Positions 45,831-56,560 are shown, counted from the first letter of the stretch. The stretch is 64,000 bases of DNA from Roseomonas acroporae (GCF_023223525.1 NZ_JALPRX010000009.1:1-64000); one strand, 5' to 3'. Notes: generated from the sequence alone by a model not told the origin. Program-made: numbers and translations.

Positions 45831-46829
45831 ATGACTGGCCCGAGCCGCCGTTCCTTCCTCTCCCGCGTCGCGGCAGGGGCCGCCCTGCCGCTTGCCGGCA
45901 TGGCGGCCAGGCCCGCCCACGCCGAGGCGACCTTTCCCGATCGTCCCGTCACCATCGTCATGCCGGTCGCCCCCGGCGGCCCGGCCGACGTGCTCGGCCG
46001 GCCGCTGGCGCAGAGGCTGACGGCGGCGCTCGGCCAGCCGGTGGTGGTGGAGACGCGGCCCGGCGCCGGCGGCACGATCGGCCTCGACTACGCGGCGCGG
46101 CAGAAGCCGGACGGGCACACGCTGGTGCTGGCCAGCAACAGCACCTACAGCATCGCCCCGCACCTCTACCGCCTGCCCTACGACAACGACCGGGCCTTCA
46201 CGCCCATCGCGCTGCTCGCCGCCGCGCCGAGCTTCCTGATGGTGCACCGGAGCGTGCCGGCCACGACGCTCGCCGAATTCGTCGCGCTGCTGCAGCGCGA
46301 GCCGGGCCAGCGCACCTACGCCAGCGCCGGCATCGGCTTCACCAGCCACCTCGCCACCGAGCTGTTCATGGACCGCACCGGCACGCGCATGCTGCACGTG
46401 CCCTATCGCGGCGGCGCGCCGGCGGCGCAGGCGCTGCTGGCGGGCGAGGTGGACATGGATTTCGTCGAGGCCTCCACCGCCCGGCCGCTGCTGGCCAGCG
46501 ACCGCGTGCGCGCCCTCGCCGTCACCAGCCGCGAGCGCATCGCCCTCGCCTCCGACGTGCCGACGCTGGACGAGGCCGGCGTGCCCGGCTTCGAGAGCGC
46601 CACCTGGTGGGCGATGCTCGCCCCTGCCGGCGTGCCGCAGCCGGTGATCGACAGGATCGCCGGGCTCGTGCTGGACTACGAGCGCCGGCCGGAGACGCGC
46701 GCCGCCGTGGCGGCGGCCGGCTTCATCCCCGTCGCCGGCGACGCGGCCGAATTCGAGCGGCACAAGGCGGCCGACACGGCGCTCTGGGGCGGGATCATCC
46801 GCAGCCGCAACATCCAGCTCGCCGGCTGA
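45831..46829 (+). CDS. Tripartite tricarboxylate transporter substrate-binding protein (TctC/Bug family)
   Basis: A periplasmic binding protein of 332 residues (BugT/TctC) for carboxylates. The N-terminus has a twin-arginine export signal (SRRSFLSRVAAGAALPLAG). The Bug fold shows PDRPVTIVMPVAPGGPADVL, TRPGAGGTIGLDYAA and YRGGAPAAQALLAGEVDMDF. The ATG at 45831 is preceded by an inverted repeat. No TctA/TctB membrane genes are nearby, a frequent situation for Bug proteins in this group. The next gene is 27 bp away, a probable operon. Confidence 0.94.
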   Translation: MTGPSRRSFLSRVAAGAALPLAGMAARPAHAEATFPDRPVTIVMPVAPGGPADVLGRPLAQRLTAALGQPVVVETRPGAGGTIGLDYAARQKPDGHTLVLASNSTYSIAPHLYRLPYDNDRAFTPIALLAAAPSFLMVHRSVPATTLAEFVALLQREPGQRTYASAGIGFTSHLATELFMDRTGTRMLHVPYRGGAPAAQALLAGEVDMDFVEASTARPLLASDRVRALAVTSRERIALASDVPTLDEAGVPGFESATWWAMLAPAGVPQPVIDRIAGLVLDYERRPETRAAVAAAGFIPVAGDAAEFERHKAADTALWGGIIRSRNIQLAG

Positions 46830-46855
46830 CGGCAGGACGGAAGGGAGAAGACGCC

Positions 46856-48574
<1,719 letters not shown>

Positions 48575-48589
48575 GGGCGGGGGCTCGCG

Positions 48590-48785
48590 CCCCCTTGCCA
48601 AGGAGGGCTCTGCCCTCCTTGGGTATCCTCCCGCCAAAGGGCGAAGCCCCTTTGGAAACCCCGTTTGAAAGAGACGGCCCGGCTGTCTCAACGTCCCGAA
48701 CCCAAACGAATAGAGGTGCAGGAGGGCCTCGCCCTCCTGCCGGATGGGGTCCGGGGAAGGCAGAGCCTTCCCCGAACTGCCGCCC
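48590..48785 (-). repeat. Dispersed repeat element, copy A
   Basis: Reverse-orientation copy of a palindrome-rich element. The 108-bp core is at 48634-48741 and aligns end to end with copies C (56391-56498) and D (63840-63947) at identical length. Flanking hairpins include ccaaggagggctctgccctc and ggggaaggcagagccttccc. It fills the gap between two genes. Confidence 0.85.
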
Positions 48786-48788
48786 GCG

Positions 48789-49730
48789 TCAAACCACCGC
48801 CGTCAACGGCTCCTTCCCCGCGAAGAACGCCGCGAGGTTCGCCACCACCAGCTCGCCCATCGCGGTGCGCGTCTCCACCGTGGCGCTGGCGCGGTGCGGC
48901 TGCAGCACCACGTTCTCCATCGACCACAGGGCCTCCGGCGTGCGCGGCTCGTCCGCGAACACGTCGAGTGCCGCGCCGCCGAGGCGCTTCTCCGTCAGCG
49001 CCGCGACCAGCGCCTTCTCGTCCACCACGCTGCCGCGCGCGATGTTCACCAGCAGCCCGTCCGGCCCCAGCGCGTCCATCACCGCGGCATCGACGATGCC
49101 GCGCGACTGCGCCCCGCCCGAGGCCGCCACCATCAGGATCTCCGACCACGCCGCCAGCCCGGCCAGCGAGTCGATGTACCGGTAGGGCACGCCGTCGAAG
49201 GCGCGGATGTCGTGGTAGGCGATCTCCATGTCGAACGCCTCGGCGCGACGCGCGATGGCACGGCCGATGCGCCCGAGGCCGAGGATGCCGAGCCGCTTCC
49301 CGCTCGCCTTGCGCGCCAGCGGCAGCCCTTCCTTGCCCCACTTCCCCGCCCGCACGTAGCGGTCGCCGGTGCAGAGGCCGCGGCAGCCGGCGAGCAGCAG
49401 CGCCATGCCGAGATCGGCCACGTCGTCGGTCAGCACGTCGGGCGTGGTGGTGACGCGGATGCCGCGCCGCTTCGCCTCGGCGAGATCGACCGCGTCCGTG
49501 CCGATGCCATTGATGGCGACGATGCCGAGATGGGGCAGCGCGTCCATGATCGGGCGCGGGATGCCGGCACCGCCGCCGGTGGCGACGCCGCGCACCTCGG
49601 GCGCCACGCGCGCGATCATGGCGTCGCGCCCGGGGCCGGCGGGGGGCAGGCGGTGGACCTGGTAGGCGGCGTCGAGCTTCGCCTCGATGGGAGCCATCAT
49701 CGGCTCGATCAGGATGATCTGCGGCTTCAT
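48789..49730 (-). CDS. 2-hydroxyacid dehydrogenase (glyoxylate/hydroxypyruvate reductase-like)
   Basis: An NAD(P)-dependent D-2-hydroxyacid dehydrogenase of 313 residues. It has the Rossmann loop LGLGRIGRAIARR, catalytic Arg in NIARGSVVDEKALVAAL, Glu in DVFADEPRTPEAL and His in QPHRASATVETR. AINGIGTDAVDLAEAKRRGIRV is typical of the hydroxypyruvate reductase group. The start at 49730 has AAGG 9 nt upstream. It precedes in direction, but is separated by a repeat element from, the 2-keto-3-deoxy-sugar operon and may join its metabolism. Confidence 0.93.
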   Translation of the reverse strand: MKPQIILIEPMMAPIEAKLDAAYQVHRLPPAGPGRDAMIARVAPEVRGVATGGGAGIPRPIMDALPHLGIVAINGIGTDAVDLAEAKRRGIRVTTTPDVLTDDVADLGMALLLAGCRGLCTGDRYVRAGKWGKEGLPLARKASGKRLGILGLGRIGRAIARRAEAFDMEIAYHDIRAFDGVPYRYIDSLAGLAAWSEILMVAASGGAQSRGIVDAAVMDALGPDGLLVNIARGSVVDEKALVAALTEKRLGGAALDVFADEPRTPEALWSMENVVLQPHRASATVETRTAMGELVVANLAAFFAGKEPLTAVV

Positions 49731-49754
49731 GCGACTTGGCCTTTCTTCTGGTGG

Positions 49755-49975
49755 CCGGTGCCGGGGCGCTGCCCCGGACCCCCCAAGGGGCGCTGCCCCT
49801 TGGAACCCCGCCAAAGGGCGAAGCCCCTTTGGAAACCCCATTGGGAAAGGGGCCTTGCGGGGTCGGGCGGCGGGTCAATGAAATGAAACGGGGTGTTCCA
49901 GGGGGGCTTCGCCCCCTGGCGGGGTGTGGGGCGGCGCCCCAACGGGGGTCCCGGGGGCAGCGCCCCCGGTCCCGG
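49755..49975. repeat. Dispersed repeat element, partial copy B
   Basis: The left part (from 49811, ccaaagggcgaagccccttt) matches the start of the core of copies A, C and D. The middle diverges, and several other GC-rich hairpins follow, such as cagggggcttcgccccctgg-like and gggggcagcgcccccgg-like units. It separates the dehydrogenase from the hydratase-like gene. Confidence 0.65.
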
Positions 49976-49976
49976 T

Positions 49977-50804
49977 TCACGCCACCGAGGTCTCCACCGC
50001 CCCCATCCCCGCGAATTCCGCGCGTATCCGCGCCGGCACCGCCGACAGGATGCAGCCGCTCATCGAGCCCGTGGTAACCACCTGCCCCCGGCGCAGCCCG
50101 CCGAGCCGCGCGGCGCCGCCATCGGCGAGCCAGCGCAACATGCGCACCGGGTCGCCGGCCGAATTGCCGCCCACGCCCTCGTGGATGACCACCCCGTTCA
50201 CCGTCACCCGCACCGGCTGCGCCACCGGCACGATGCGCCGCCAGTCCTCGACGGCGGGGCCGAGGATCAGCGCCCCGTGCCCGCCCTGGTCGGCGAGGTG
50301 GCTGAGCCGGTCCGCCCGGCCCCAGCCCTCGTGGCGCGTATCGGCGATCTCGATCGCCGGGTGCAGGCTGGCGACGGCGTCGAGCACCTCCGCGTCGGTG
50401 TAGGGCGCCTCGCGCGGCGGCAGGTCGCGGCCGAGCAGGTAGGCGATCTCCGCCTCCACCCCCACCACCTGGAAGCGGTCGGCCGCCCAGGGCGTGTCGT
50501 CGAGGCGGATGGTGGCCGCGTGCAGCGGCGAGGCGAAGGGCTCGCTCGCCGGCGTCTGCGCGCCGACCTTCCAGCCGGCGACCGGGCCGAGGCGCGCGGC
50601 GACCAGGTCCTGGATGGCGTAGGCCTCCGCCTCGCTGCGTGGCGCCGTCCCTTCGGGCAGGGCGGGCAGGAAGCGGCGCGTGGCGCGCGCCTCCAGCAGC
50701 GCCGCGGCGGCGCGTTCGGCCCGCGCCGGGGAGGCGCCTTCGGGCCGCGCCGGGGAGGCGCCTTCGGCCCGCGCCGGGGAGGCGTGTTCGGCGTTGCCGG
50801 TCAT
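49977..50804 (-). CDS. 2-keto-4-pentenoate hydratase-like FAH-superfamily enzyme
   Basis: A hydratase/decarboxylase-type enzyme (MhpD family), 275 residues. It shows GWKVGAQTPASEPFASPLHAATI, the metal-ligand-bearing VVGVEAEIAYLLGRDLPPRE, HPAIEIADTR and GQVVTTGSMSG. An N-terminal tail (ASPARAEGASPARPEGASPA) is made of an 8-residue repeat encoded by three 24-bp units (50713-50784), not found in the enzyme family. Its ATG overlaps the aldolase stop (ATGA). It is last in the lacI-kdgK-eda operon; its substrate is probably a 2-keto-3-deoxy-type acid, inferred from context. Confidence 0.9.
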   Translation of the reverse strand: MTGNAEHASPARAEGASPARPEGASPARAERAAAALLEARATRRFLPALPEGTAPRSEAEAYAIQDLVAARLGPVAGWKVGAQTPASEPFASPLHAATIRLDDTPWAADRFQVVGVEAEIAYLLGRDLPPREAPYTDAEVLDAVASLHPAIEIADTRHEGWGRADRLSHLADQGGHGALILGPAVEDWRRIVPVAQPVRVTVNGVVIHEGVGGNSAGDPVRMLRWLADGGAARLGGLRRGQVVTTGSMSGCILSAVPARIRAEFAGMGAVETSVA

Positions 50805-51442
50805 GCGTCGAGCCTCGCCATCGCGTTGCGGGCGCGCTCGGTGATCGCGGCCCAGTTGCCGGCCTTCACCTCGGCCGAGGGGGCGAGCCAGGAGCCGCCG
50901 ACGGCGACCACGTTGGGCTCGGCCAGGTAGTCCTTCACCTCGCCCTCGGCGATGCCGCCGGTGGGGCAGAAGCGCGCCTCGGGGAAGGGGCCGCCGAGGG
51001 CGCGCAGCATGCCGATGCCGCCCGTCTGCTTCGCCGGGAACAGCTTCACCGTGGCGAAGCCGCGCGACATCGCCAGCATCAGCTCCGAGGCGGTGCCGAC
51101 GCCGGGGACGAAGGCGATGCGGGCATCCAGCGCCGCGTCCAGCAGCGCGGGCGTGGCGCCCGGGCTGAAGGCGAAGCGCAGGCCGAGCTTCCTCACCAGC
51201 GCCACGTCCTCCCGCGTCAGCACCGTGCCGAGGCCGACCAGCGCCTCCGGCACCTCGCGCGCGATGGCGGCGGCGGCGTCGGCGCCGGCCGGGGTGCGCA
51301 GCGTCACCTCCAGCATGCGTACGCCGCCGGCGACCAGGGCGCGCGCCAGCGGCACGGCGACCTCGACGCTCGGGATGGTGAGCACCGGCACCAGCCGCGC
51401 CCTGCGCAGCATCTCGGTGACGGAGGGGGCGGTCTCGGTCAT
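50801..51442 (-). CDS. eda: 2-dehydro-3-deoxyphosphogluconate (KDPG) / 4-hydroxy-2-oxoglutarate aldolase
   Basis: A class I aldolase of 213 residues splitting KDPG into pyruvate and glyceraldehyde 3-phosphate. The catalytic Glu is in LEVTLRT and the Schiff-base Lys in FATVKLFPA. VGLGTVLTREDV and FSPGATPALLDAAL match the family. The start and stop both overlap neighbours (ATGA), giving tight coupling with the kinase and the hydratase-like enzyme. The product of the upstream KDG kinase is its substrate. Confidence 0.95.
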   Translation of the reverse strand: MTETAPSVTEMLRRARLVPVLTIPSVEVAVPLARALVAGGVRMLEVTLRTPAGADAAAAIAREVPEALVGLGTVLTREDVALVRKLGLRFAFSPGATPALLDAALDARIAFVPGVGTASELMLAMSRGFATVKLFPAKQTGGIGMLRALGGPFPEARFCPTGGIAEGEVKDYLAEPNVVAVGGSWLAPSAEVKAGNWAAITERARNAMARLDA

Positions 51443-52488
51443 GGGGCCTCCGGGGGAAGCGGGGTCGCGGTTCGGGAGTGGGGCGGCATCTCGTGCGGCA
51501 TGGCCGCGCCCGGGTCGGACGGATGTGGCGCCGCCGTGCGGGGGCCGAACAGGTCCGGCATCGCCGCGCGGGGAATGATGGCACCGGGATGCCGCACCAC
51601 CACCCCGGCCAGCGCGTGCCCGGCGCGTGCCGCCGCCTCGGGCGGCTCGCCACGCAGCCGCGCCGCGAGGTAGCCGGCGGCGAAGCTGTCGCCGGCGGCG
51701 GTGGTGTCCACCGGGCTCGGGTCCGGCGCGGTCGGCACCGGCACCGCGCGATCGCCGTCGAGGACGAGGCAGCCGGGCTCGGCCAGCTTCACCACCGCCT
51801 CCGCCACCCCGGCCGCGCGCAGCCGCGCCGCCAGCGGCGCCGGGCCGTCATCGCCGTGCAGCAGCAGGTTGTCCTCGACGCCGGCCAGCACCGTGTCGGC
51901 CAGACGGATCATGCGGTCGTACACGGCGCGCGCCACGGCGGGGTCCGGCCAGCCGCGCGGGCGGAAATTGGTGTCGAACACCACCCGGCCGCCCCGTGCG
52001 CGCGTCGTTGCCAGCGTCGCGAACAGGCGTTCGCGCCCGGCCTCGTCGTAGAGCGAGAGGGTGATGCCGGAGAGGTAGGCCACCGCCGCCCCGGCCAGCG
52101 CCCGCTCCACCACCGGCGTCTCCGGCAGGGCGAAGAGCTGCCGCGCCGGGGCGCTGTCGCGCCAGTAGGAGAAGCGCCGCTCGCCGGCCGGGTCGGTCTG
52201 GATCAGGTAGAGCCCCGGCAGCCGGCCGGGCACGCGCAGCACGTGGTCCGTGCCGATGCCCTCCTCCCGCCACGCCGCCAGCATCGCCGCGCTGAACGGG
52301 TCGTCTCCCAGCGCCGTCACGTATTCCACCGGGGCGCCGAGCCGCGCGAGATAGAGCGCCGTGTTCAGCGTGTCGCCGCCGAAGCCGCGCGAGAGCAGCC
52401 CGTCCGGCCGCTCGCGCAGCTCCATCATGCACTCGCCGAGGCAGGCGACGCGGCGGGGCGCCGGTTCCTTCACGTCGGGGTCGCTCAT
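51439..52488 (-). CDS. kdgK: 2-dehydro-3-deoxygluconokinase (PfkB family)
   Basis: A sugar kinase of 349 residues phosphorylating KDG to KDPG. It starts near ACLGECMMELRER, as in KDG kinases, and has the substrate loop FGGDTLNTALYLARLG and YWRDSAPARQLF. The C-terminal signature is DTTAAGDSFAAGYLAARL with the catalytic Asp. The C-terminus has a short extra Pro-rich tail. It overlaps the regulator stop and the aldolase start by four bases each. Specificity between KDG and its epimers is not decidable from sequence. Confidence 0.92.
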   Translation of the reverse strand: MSDPDVKEPAPRRVACLGECMMELRERPDGLLSRGFGGDTLNTALYLARLGAPVEYVTALGDDPFSAAMLAAWREEGIGTDHVLRVPGRLPGLYLIQTDPAGERRFSYWRDSAPARQLFALPETPVVERALAGAAVAYLSGITLSLYDEAGRERLFATLATTRARGGRVVFDTNFRPRGWPDPAVARAVYDRMIRLADTVLAGVEDNLLLHGDDGPAPLAARLRAAGVAEAVVKLAEPGCLVLDGDRAVPVPTAPDPSPVDTTAAGDSFAAGYLAARLRGEPPEAAARAGHALAGVVVRHPGAIIPRAAMPDLFGPRTAAPHPSDPGAAMPHEMPPHSRTATPLPPEAP

Positions 52489-53681
52489 CTCGGCTCGGCA
52501 TCCTCCAGCGCGGCGCCCAACGTGCCGTCGCGACCGGGCGCGCCACTGGGCGCGCCACCGGGTGGGGCGCCGCAGGAGCCGCGGATCACGAGATGGGTCG
52601 GCAGCACCACACTCTCGCGCGGCCGGGCCGGGTCGTCGATCCGCCGCAGAAGCAGCCGTGCCGCCACCTCGCCCACCTCGCGCGGATGCGTCGCGACGGT
52701 GGTCAGCGGCGGCCGGCTCAGCGGCGCCTCGGGCACGTCGTCCACGCCGATCACCGCGAAGCCCTCGCCCGCCCGCAGCCCGCGCGACTCCAGCCCCAGC
52801 ATGGCGCCGAAGGCCACGATGTCGTTGAAGCACACCGCCGCCGTCGGCGCGTCGGCACGATCGAGCAGCGCCGCCACCGCCTCGGCGCCGTCGCGCCGGG
52901 TCAGCGGCACGCGCAGCACCAGGTCGCCGGGCAGGCCGTGCCGGCGCAGCGCGGCGAGGAAGCCGGCATGGCGCTCGCGCGTCGCCGAGTGCCGCAGCGC
53001 GCCGCCGATCATGGCGATGCGCCGGTGGCCGAGCCGGATCAGGTGCTCCGTCGCCTGGTCGATGCCGCGCTCGTAGTCGGCGCCGGCATAGTCGCCGCCC
53101 GGGAGGGCGCCGGCGGGGGCATTGGCATGGGCGCCGTCGGCGACGCCCACATGGCGCAGCGCCTGCACGCAGGGCAGCCGCCATTCCTCGCGCAGCCGCG
53201 CGACCAGCGCCGGCGGCGTGCCGGTGGCGGGGCAGAGCACCACGCCGTCCACGTTCTGCTCGCGCATGCGTCGCAGGAAGCGTTCCTGGCGTGCCGCATC
53301 CTCGCCGGTGCTGGCGAGGAAGGCGACGCTGCCGGCCGCGTCCAGCGTCTCCTGCACGCCCATGGCCAGCTCGGCGAAGAACGGGTTGGTGAGGTCGGTG
53401 ACGAGCAGGCCGATGGTGTGGCTGCGCCGCGCCCGCAGCATCGCGGCGCCGCGGTTGTAGACGTAGCCGAGGGCCGAGACGGCTTCCTGCACCCGGGCGC
53501 GCGTCGTTTCCGCGACGAGGCTGCTGCCGCGCAGCACCAGCGAGGCGGTGGCGCGCGAGACGCCGGCGGCCTCGGCGACGTGGTTCAGCGTGACGCGCGA
53601 GGCGGGCGGCATCGCCGCCGCGGCGGCATCCCGGCCTTCCGCCTTGCGTCGCGGGCTGGGGTTGCGGCCGCCACTCGCCAC
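52485..53681 (-). CDS. LacI-family repressor of the KDG operon
   Basis: A LacI-family regulator of about 398 residues. The HTH is VTLNHVAEAAGVSRATASLVLRGS and the hinge follows at NRGAAMLRARRSHTIGLLVTDLTNPFF. The sensor domain runs to HLVIRGSCGAPPG. GTG 53681 is preferred because GGAGG lies 10 nt upstream and the predicted promoter would leave a 5' leader. ATG 53726 would be almost leaderless and ATG 53612 has no ribosome site. As first gene of its own operon, it is autoregulated through the operator at 53730-53743. The second identical-type site controls the divergent transporter. Confidence 0.9.
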   Translation of the reverse strand: MASGGRNPSPRRKAEGRDAAAAAMPPASRVTLNHVAEAAGVSRATASLVLRGSSLVAETTRARVQEAVSALGYVYNRGAAMLRARRSHTIGLLVTDLTNPFFAELAMGVQETLDAAGSVAFLASTGEDAARQERFLRRMREQNVDGVVLCPATGTPPALVARLREEWRLPCVQALRHVGVADGAHANAPAGALPGGDYAGADYERGIDQATEHLIRLGHRRIAMIGGALRHSATRERHAGFLAALRRHGLPGDLVLRVPLTRRDGAEAVAALLDRADAPTAAVCFNDIVAFGAMLGLESRGLRAGEGFAVIGVDDVPEAPLSRPPLTTVATHPREVGEVAARLLLRRIDDPARPRESVVLPTHLVIRGSCGAPPGGAPSGAPGRDGTLGAALEDAEPR

Positions 53682-53729
53682 CTGTCCGTGTCCTCCGTCG
53701 CGCGCCGGACGCTCGCCCAGCGCCATGTG

Positions 53730-53766
53730 TTGGACCGATCTAAACCGACCTTGCCGATGAAGGCAA
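53730..53766 (-). promoter_or_regulatory. Promoter and operator of the KDG operon
   Basis: On the minus strand TTGCCT (53766-53761) and TTAGAT (53743-53738) are 17 bp apart. The -10 overlaps the near-palindrome ttggaccgatctaa at 53730-53743, so a bound LacI-type repressor would block initiation. Confidence 0.75.
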
Positions 53767-53878
53767 GGGTGCGAAGCGACGACGCATTCGCCGAGACGCC
53801 TTGTCGCATCGCAACATAGTGGATTTCGCCTGCCGTCGCGACGGTGCCGCGCCGCGCCATGGGCGGCCATAAAGCCGC

Positions 53879-53905
53879 TTGCAATTTGGATCGGTCCAAT
53901 ATACC
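53879..53905 (+). promoter_or_regulatory. Promoter and operator of the ABC transporter operon
   Basis: A perfect 14-bp palindrome-like site ttggatcggtccaa (53886-53899) lies between TTGCAA (53879-53884) and TATACC (53900-53905), with only 15 bp between the hexamers. It is the same motif as at 53730-53743; the centres are exactly 156 bp apart. Confidence 0.7.
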
Positions 53906-54065
53906 CCGATGCCCGGCGCCCCGTCGGGCGGGGCGCCCGGCACGCGGGGCTACCGGCGGCCGCACGGGGAAACGGATCGGGAGCGGCGAACGCCATGCCG
54001 AAACGGGCCATGCCGGAATCGGGGCCGGAACGGGCGCCAGGACGCCGCCGCGCGGGCCGCGCCGC

Positions 54066-54737
54066 ATGAGCTACGAGTTCGAATTCGGCGACGTCCTCGG
54101 CGCTTGGGACGAGCTGCTCCACGGCGCGCTGAACACGCTCTGGCTCTCGGCGCTCGCCATGCTGATCGGCCTCGTGGTCGCCATCCTCGGCGCCTTCGGC
54201 AAGACCTCCGGCCCCCGCTGGCTGCGCGTGCTGATCGACGCCTACATCGAGGTGATCCGCAACACGCCCTTCCTGATCCAGATCTTCGTCGTGTTCTTCG
54301 GCCTGCCCTCGCTCGGCATCCGGCTGGAGGCGGACCAGGCGGCGCTGCTCGCCCTCGTCATCAACGTCGGCGCCTACGCCACCGAGATCATGCGCGCCGG
54401 CATCGAGAGCATCGGCAAGGGCCAGATCGAGGCCGGCAAGTCGCTCGGCCTGACGCCGCTGCAGATCTTCCGCTACGTCGTGCTCAAGCCCGCCATCCAG
54501 GCGATCTACCCGGCGCTGACCAGCCAGTTCATCCTGCTGATGCTCAACACCAGCGTCTGCTCGGCGATCGCGGCGAGCGAGCTGACGGCGGCGGCCAACG
54601 ACATCCAGTCGCGCACCTTCCGCTCCTTCGAGGTCTACTTCGTCGTCACCGTCATCTACTTCGCCCTGTCGCTGCTGTTCTGGGGCCTGTTCCGCGTGAT
54701 CGAGCGCACCCTGCTGCGCCAGCCGGCACGTCGCTGA
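54066..54737 (+). CDS. ABC transporter permease, polar-amino-acid type
   Basis: An inner-membrane permease of 223 residues (HisM/GlnP family). Hydrophobic helices lie at about 20-42, 55-75, 85-110, 150-175 and 190-212. The cytoplasmic EAA loop is GIESIGKGQIEAGKSLGLTP. The ATG at 54066 gives the normal family N-terminus. It is the first gene of permease-permease-binding protein-ATPase. The amino-acid label comes from family only; the shared operator with the KDG operon suggests a sugar-acid or amino-sugar-acid substrate. Confidence 0.93.
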   Translation: MSYEFEFGDVLGAWDELLHGALNTLWLSALAMLIGLVVAILGAFGKTSGPRWLRVLIDAYIEVIRNTPFLIQIFVVFFGLPSLGIRLEADQAALLALVINVGAYATEIMRAGIESIGKGQIEAGKSLGLTPLQIFRYVVLKPAIQAIYPALTSQFILLMLNTSVCSAIAASELTAAANDIQSRTFRSFEVYFVVTVIYFALSLLFWGLFRVIERTLLRQPARR

Positions 54738-54753
54738 GGGAGGGGAGGGGACC

Positions 54754-55404
54754 ATGCGCGACTTCGGCTGGGGCGACACGCTCTTCCTGATCGGCGCGGT
54801 GCGCTGGACTCTGCTGCTCTCGTTCGTCGCCTTCGTCGGCGGCTCGCTCGGCGGCCTCGCCGTGGCGCTCTGCCGCACCGGGCGCATCCGCGTGCTGCGC
54901 TGGCTCGCGGCCGGCTTCATCACGCTGTTCCAGGGCACGCCGCTGCTGATGCAGCTCTTCCTCGCCTTCTTCGTGCCCGGCATCCTCGGCTTCGACGTCG
55001 ATCCCTGGGCCGCCGCCGCCATCGGCCTCTCGCTGCACGCCGCCGCCTTCCTCGGCGAGATCTGGCGCGGCGCGATCGAGGTGGTGCCGCGCGGCCAGTG
55101 GGAGGCCTCCACCGCGCTCGGCCTGCGCTACGCCGCGCAGATGCGCTACGTCGTCCTGCCGCAGGCGGTGCGCATCGCCGTCCCGCCCACGGTCGGCTTC
55201 CTGGTGCAGCTCATCAAGGCCACCTCGCTCGCCTCGATCATCGGCTTTGTGGAGCTGACGCGCGCGGCGCAGATCGTCAACAACGCCACCTTCCAGCCCT
55301 TCACCGTGTTCGGCCTGGTGGCGCTGATCTACTTCATCATCTGCTGGCCGCTCTCCCTCTACAGCCGCCGCATGGAGCAGCGGCTGCTGGTGGCGAGCCG
55401 GTAG
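54754..55404 (+). CDS. ABC transporter permease, polar-amino-acid type (second subunit)
   Basis: The second permease, 216 residues, with helices at about 10-35, 50-75, 80-105, 140-165 and 180-205. The EAA-type loop is AIEVVPRGQWEASTALGLRY. It starts 16 bp after the first permease stop with GGGAGGGG upstream. It should form the heterodimeric channel with the preceding protein. Confidence 0.93.
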   Translation: MRDFGWGDTLFLIGAVRWTLLLSFVAFVGGSLGGLAVALCRTGRIRVLRWLAAGFITLFQGTPLLMQLFLAFFVPGILGFDVDPWAAAAIGLSLHAAAFLGEIWRGAIEVVPRGQWEASTALGLRYAAQMRYVVLPQAVRIAVPPTVGFLVQLIKATSLASIIGFVELTRAAQIVNNATFQPFTVFGLVALIYFIICWPLSLYSRRMEQRLLVASR

Positions 55405-55423
55405 CAGCAAGGGGAGACGAGCC

Positions 55424-56251
55424 ATGGACCACCACCACAGCCTCGGCCGGCGCGGCCTCGGCGGCCTGCTCGGCCTCGGCGCCGCCGCCGCGCTGCTCGG
55501 CGGCAACGCGCGCCCGGCCGCCGCCGCCACCACGGCCGAGATCAAGGCCAGGCGCAAGCTGATGGTCGGCGTCCTCGCCGACCTGCCGCCCTTCGGCGGC
55601 ACCGACAGCAGCCAGCAGATCGTCGGCTACGACCCGGACGTCGCGAAGCTGATGGCGCGCGACCTCGGCGTGGAGCTGGAGATCGTCCCGGTCACCGGCC
55701 CGAACCGCATCCCCTACCTGCTGACCAACAAGGTGGACGTGCTGATCGCCACCTTCGGCATCACCGCCGAGCGCGCCCGGCAGGTGCTGTTCTCCAACCC
55801 CTACAGCGCCCTCGACATCGTGCTGCTCGCCCCGAAGTCGATGAACATCCGCGGCCCGGAGGACCTGAAGGGCGTGCGCATCGGCGTGGCGCGCGCCAGC
55901 ACGCAGGACACGGCGATCACCGCCATGGCCCCGCGCGAGGCCCGCATCATGCGCTTCGATGACGACGCCACCGCCGTGCAGTCGATCATCTCCGGCCAGG
56001 TGCAGGTGCTCGGCGCCAACAACGTGGTGCAGGCCCAGCTCGCCCGCACCCAGCCGCAGCTCCAGCTCGAGCCCAAGATCACGCTGCGCCGGCAGGCCAA
56101 CGGCATGGCGTTCCGCAAGGCCGACACCGAGCTGCGCGACTGGACCAACACGTTCCTCGCGAAGATCGTCGAGAACGGCGAGCTCGCCGCCATCTACAAG
56201 CGCTGGTTCGGCGCCGAGATGCCGCCGCTGCCCGAGATGCCGGCGATCTAG
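55424..56251 (+). CDS. ABC transporter substrate-binding protein
   Basis: A periplasmic solute-binding protein of 275 residues (family 3). The signal region [21 protein letters not shown] has a twin-arginine-like start. The mature part shows [50 protein letters not shown] and the C-terminal [11 protein letters not shown]. The substrate-contact Arg and Asp positions typical of amino-acid binders are present ([19 protein letters not shown]), so an amino-group-bearing ligand is likely. It follows the second permease directly. Confidence 0.93.
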   Translation: MDHHHSLGRRGLGGLLGLGAAAALLGGNARPAAAATTAEIKARRKLMVGVLADLPPFGGTDSSQQIVGYDPDVAKLMARDLGVELEIVPVTGPNRIPYLLTNKVDVLIATFGITAERARQVLFSNPYSALDIVLLAPKSMNIRGPEDLKGVRIGVARASTQDTAITAMAPREARIMRFDDDATAVQSIISGQVQVLGANNVVQAQLARTQPQLQLEPKITLRRQANGMAFRKADTELRDWTNTFLAKIVENGELAAIYKRWFGAEMPPLPEMPAI

Positions 56252-56269
56252 GGCAGGGGCCTTCCGCAC

Positions 56270-56560
56270 CCCGTCCGCCTGCCGGGGAAGGTGCTGCCTT
56301 CCCCGGACCCTATCCGCCTACCGGGGAAGGCGCTGCCTTCCCCGGACCCCATCCGCCAAGGAGGGCGCCGCCCTCCTTGGGTATCCACCCGCCAGGAGGG
56401 CGGGGCCCTCCTGGACCTCTCTTCGTTCGGGCCCCGGTCGTTGCAGCCGTCGGGCCGTCTTTCCCGAACGGGGTTTCCAAAGGGGCTTCGCCCTTTGGTG
56501 GGAGGGGTGCAGGGGAGGGCAGCGCCCTCCCCTGCCTGGGTCCGGGGCAGCGCCCCGATG
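56270..56560 (+). repeat. Dispersed repeat element, copy C, inside the transporter operon
   Basis: Direct-orientation copy with its core at 56391-56498. Left-flanking hairpins include ggggaaggcgctgccttccc and ccaaggagggcgccgccctc. The right flank has aggggagggcagcgccctcc. It occupies the gap between the binding-protein stop and the ATPase start. Confidence 0.88.

Larger units (their letters stand above)
53682..54065. other. Divergent regulatory region, regulator / transporter
   Basis: This 384-bp region contains the two operators above. No gene. The right half is GC-rich leader of the permease gene. Confidence 0.6.

Noticed and set aside
48590-49975. Insertion sequence remnants
   Set aside because: No transposase-like frame and no terminal inverted repeats of IS type; the palindromes belong to the dispersed repeat family instead.
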